A stretch of 64,000 nt of DNA from Nemopilema nomurai. Taxonomy: Eukaryota > Cnidaria > Scyphozoa > Rhizostomeae > Rhizostomatidae. Position numbers and translations under genes: made by a program. Location of the stretch: positions 1 through 64,000 of the forward strand of contig PEDN01001385.1 of the NCBI GenBank assembly GCA_003864495.1, written 5' to 3'. The notes below the pieces were generated by a model. The model ran no database searches and had not been told where the DNA came from. It saw nothing but the letters and a program-made list of their open reading frames with translations. Shown here piece by piece: positions 60,001-64,000 of this stretch; the stretch's first letter is position 1, and the number at the start of each line of letters is the position of its first letter.

Positions 60001-63000
60001 TGAAGACCCAGCTCAAGTTTAAAAGTGCTTCAATCGTCTGCAAATATGATAAATGACTTCCATAATGAGCAATTTCCTGAAAATACATGCAGGATCTCGT
60101 TGATATGCCGCCGAAAGGTTTGAAAATTATTTTCTTCATATGTTGAAAATATGCTGAAATTCTCCCTGTCTAGCGGTCAGTCTGTTTCTAATGCAACAGG
60201 TTGCACGAAACCTCCTTAAGAACTAAAAAATTCCCGATTGTTTTCATGAACCAGTACTTTCCTGCGGCCACTTGCAAGCTTGATTTCTGCGACCGCATGG
60301 TCTCAGCTTGAATCAACATATAAATGTGATATGCTTTACTTTGACGTTCATTGTTGTTCCTCATACTAGTACAAGTGCACAACATCAGCACAGCCTAACG
60401 TGTGCATAAAAACAATCTCGAGATCATATGTTATCAAGTTAATGGGACGTTATTGGTTTGTGGCTTGAGACCTTTAAACACCGCAATCTAAAGACCTGGG
60501 TCGTTTGTTTAGGAACTGTCGTGGAAGCGCTTTACGACCCGTTCATAATGCAATTTAATTTTGTCTAAGTATTTATATCTTGGCTCGTGCACTTCAAAAC
60601 GAATAGTCAAGCAATACCCCCGCACCTCGCAATATTTGTTGCAGCCGCCCGGATTCTATACACAAGGCTCTCATGACTACTCTAGTGTGCAGTAGGATGT
60701 TTGGATAAGACCGTATGGATGTTCACCATTGAAGCTGATGTAACAAACTATAACGCTGTCGGTCACTGACTGGTCAGGAAGAGTGGTTTTGGAAAATCTA
60801 ACACCGTTTATGCGTCTGGGATCCCTCAAGAGGTAAGAATTTAATTATTGGGGTTTTCTGATTTTATTTGTTAGATGTCTTTTCGGGATGTCTTAAGGGG
60901 GATGATAGTAATATGACAATTCGAATTTGCCTTCTCTTAAGCCATTTTATGCTCACGTGTAGCAAGTAAATTCAAAATGCAGGTCTTGAAAAGACAGGCA
61001 AATTGAACAGTGACATAGGGCTTGACCGTTCAAAAAAGTTTCTTCCTTTTCGTTAGATGTGCTGGCGCCTGAAGGAGTTACTTTGTATTTGAGGTATTTT
61101 TCGTGATTGGCATCGTCTCTGTTCAGTCACTTTGTTTCCAACCAGGGTGGCACATTGTTTTTATTTCCGCGAGGGAAAAGCTACCGCAATAAGCAATAAA
61201 TAAGTTGAAAATATTTCAAACCTTTTGGTAAAGGAGATAAAAAATATCTCTTCTTTCGCCTTCATTCTATTGATCATTCATCCGCATAATCGCCTCACCA
61301 CAGACTTTTGATAATAGCGATCCATGAGATTTATCAAAATTCCTTAGAAAGCTAAAGTGATATTAATTTTTTGTGATGAAATCATTTAAATACATTTGAT
61401 CAATGTTTCGGCAGGACAAAGGTTTGAGCCCTCCGACAATCGAAAGATCCAAAAACCTACGATATATCATTGAAAATGCTATCTTTGCCCTTTAGCTACA
61501 GGCCAACCTCTTACTAAAGACTGTATCAGCCTTGTATCTCTAATTCTAAAGAAGAAGGTTTAAAGAAGTTAAAAATGCTTGGCACTGAATCCAGAGAAAC
61601 AGTCATGATTCAATAAACAGCAGTCTTCGGCAGCCGAGGATTATAAAAATTAGGTCACTATGCGGAAAGGTTCGGTTTGGAAGTCAATGCATTTAGCGAA
61701 ACCCTTTTTAGATAGATGCCTTATTCACCCTTGTGCATATGTTGATTTCAATGAAAAAACTAATCTTTTCTGATAAACAAAGCCTAAAAGGAAAGAAAAC
61801 ATCCCCCTGCCTCCTTCAAAACAGACTTAAAAATTCTTATAGTTTCCTGTTCAAACTGATTTCTACCGCTTCTAATAAATTAGAAGTAATTGATTCTAAT
61901 TTTTGAACAATGCAGTTGCTTGTGCAATAATGGTATTGTAATCATACACATCGATCATCAGCGAAAAGTTAGTAGTGTTGCTTGCTAAGACAAACATTCG
62001 GCATAAGCATGAAAATCTACGAAAATTGATTGGAACCTCGTGATATTTTTCAGTAGGTTTACTAAAAGAAAAAGAACTAGACTTGTTTCCGTTTCATGAC
62101 CTTAATAATTTAGTTGTTTCCTGCTAGATGTATCTTTAGGAAATAACTTCATGATAGTCGTGTCTGCAAATTAGACCAAATTGATGTCTGGGAAGTGCTC
62201 ACATTGTGTGTGGTCAGCGCATCCGTGAAAACAAGGTTTCTTCAACGATCTCTTAGTTGTCGTCCTCTAGATATTGTTGACCTAAATGCACGAAGGCGTG
62301 CCTCAAAACTACCCTCCAGGTAGTAACCGCTACAGGCTGACGCTACAGGCTGACGCTACAGGATCTCGTCAGAATTCACCAACCACATTCAATTCCCATA
62401 CGTTATGTTTTTACGACTGCCTGTACAGTTCAAGGTGTCTGTTTAGAAAGCTTATCTTTACCCTCCTACTCACAAAGTTTGCCTTTATTCAATATAATCC
62501 AAATCCAGCTTTTACCAGCAGTTTCCGAAAGATATGTAGTTGTGTGTATATGTTAGCACTATGTACAGCCTTTGCTCATTCTGGTTTCAGACGAAAGCCT
62601 TCTGAAGAATATCTTCTTTGAGATGGAATAAAGCGATATAATTTCTTACATTATCAAGGCCTATGCTATCTTTCCCTGAAGCCTAAAATGGTCGAGAGAA
62701 TTTTAAAAAAATAATCTTGTACTTCAAGGCAATAATATCGTGAACACATATTACAAGTGTTCCGTAAATTGTTTCAATAGTTTCGCTTATTAAAGAGCAA
62801 AAAGTTCTTCTTATTCTTTTCAAATAGCGTCTCACTCCCTTACAAATGATCAAGCACAGTATAAAATAAGCTTCCAGTTCTCCACATTCATTCACCATAA
62901 ACCTTGCTGCATATTTTCAGTGATTTTCACGCCTCGAAGCCTGAATAACTCTTTCACTCTCTTTCTGTTTCTAAGCAGTGGTTGATACGTAAACTTTAAC

Positions 63001-64000
63001 ATGGTGTCACTATTTTAGATTATTTCAGCCATTCTGCGAAACGATGAGATTAATTTAGCTTAGACAGAATGCAATTCGTTGCTCAAAGTATGAAATTCTA
63101 ACACTGGAAGCTTTCTTGCATTAATTACTTTTGAAAACCTCGATCTTTTAGATCAAAGGATATCGATCTACACAAAGCCGTTTTCAAAGGTTATCAATTT
63201 GCCTTCATGACAAAATCCTTTCAAATTTATGGGCGTGGCCTTTAATATGCCAAGAAGCACACATAAATATATTAGGCCGAGCATGTTTGTCTTCGATCGA
63301 CATTATAAATAAAACGTCATCTAGTTCTGCTCGCATTATAATAACTCAATGTGACTTTACATGCATCTTTATAATTCCACTCCATATTGGACTTCGTAAA
63401 TGTTACAGCTTATTTATCTCCTTCATTTATAAGCCCTCATGCTGGAAAGAATTTCAGCCCTCATCATCTATAACTGCCTGCCTTCGTAAAAATTGCGAAT
63501 CAAGTAATCTTTTGTCGAAAGGTCGGTGTGTTTGTCCCTCTCTTAGAAGCAGTTCTAATTCAGGAAGAGATGCTGATCACTGAAACAATGCGAGTAAAGG
63601 TCCTTTAAACCGGTCGCTTATCGCTGATAGATCAGTCGATTGCTTAGCCTTGGAATGTGCTTAATCACTGTTTTTGTCTGCCTTTCCTAACAACACTCTC
63701 ATTCATTTGCCTTCTAGAACACTCCCTTCACAAGCCCGTATACTGTTTTGCTTTGGTTATAGCTAGATTTAGGGAAGCCTATTAGGTTGGATCGTACCAA
63801 ATTGCTTTACACGTGCCAAGGAAGGTTACTTGCACATAGAGAGGACTTGTTAGGATAAAATGCAATGCAATGCGAAGCGAAAATGAATTAAAGACATCCT
63901 TTGTTTGCTGGTTATTGCGCTCTTAGTTGTGCTACCCGTTTTGTTACTTACTTGAAGTATAATTAGCCATGGCCTACGGGAGAAAATATTATTCGTAGAC
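60001..64000. other. Non-coding stretch at the right edge
   Basis: No supported gene. A possible exon at 60781-60832 (RVVLENLTPFMRLGSLK before a GTAAGA) has no partner. A three-copy 13-bp tandem 'ctgacgctacagg' lies at about 62330-62362 inside an open frame that I consider spurious. Confidence 0.4.

Noticed and set aside
1..64000. CRISPR arrays, bacterial operons, riboswitches or replication origins
   Set aside because: Split genes, Pol III-type elements and LINE remnants show animal nuclear DNA; no regularly spaced identical repeats of CRISPR type were seen.

Overview
This window is AT-rich animal nuclear DNA: genes are split by many GT-AG introns, intergenic tracts are long, and diverged transposon relics and satellites are scattered through it. 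A cnidarian, probably anthozoan, source is my inference from the combination of an intronless rhodopsin-class receptor, Ig plus C-type lectin modules and G-rich dispersed repeats; no single sequence proves it. Exons were assembled by eye from splice sites, reading phase and remembered family features, so boundaries carry different confidence.

Layout. Positions 1-2110 are a diverged satellite or foldback repeat built around the palindrome CAAGGCTATAGCCTTG. Positions 3557-11625 (minus strand) hold most of the gene for the mu subunit of adaptor complex AP-4 (AP4M1): 14 exons placed in order, plus the next-to-last coding exon. At least one internal exon and the final exon were not found. Divergently, 786 bp away, 12412-12927 (plus) is an intronless NAA10-type N-terminal acetyltransferase with a shortened tail.

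From 16552 to 47757 (plus) lie the exons of one or two membrane lectin receptors: a secretory leader, a two-exon Ig-like domain, a Cys-containing linker, C-type lectin domain 1 (two exons), an extra half Ig-like domain, C-type lectin domain 2 (two exons) and a transmembrane/cytoplasmic exon. Nearly all module borders are phase 1, so modules can be added or skipped without breaking frame. Inside the 17.5 kb between the two lectin domains sits an intronless rhodopsin-class GPCR with a polyglutamine third loop (39688-40746). The same interval holds a 97-bp-arm foldback element, a tRNA-like sequence fused to a perfect hairpin, and a minisatellite. A truncated, frameshifted LINE 3' end (about 24155-24877) lies in an earlier intron.

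From 47758 to the end I see no intact gene. Around 55.5-55.9 kb there are decayed Ig-like exons resembling those of the receptor, and a few isolated exon-like reading frames follow (58.3, 59.8, 60.8 kb). I read this as a locus where Ig and lectin modules have been duplicated and lost. The two housekeeping genes (vesicle trafficking, protein N-terminal acetylation) have no functional link to the receptor locus.
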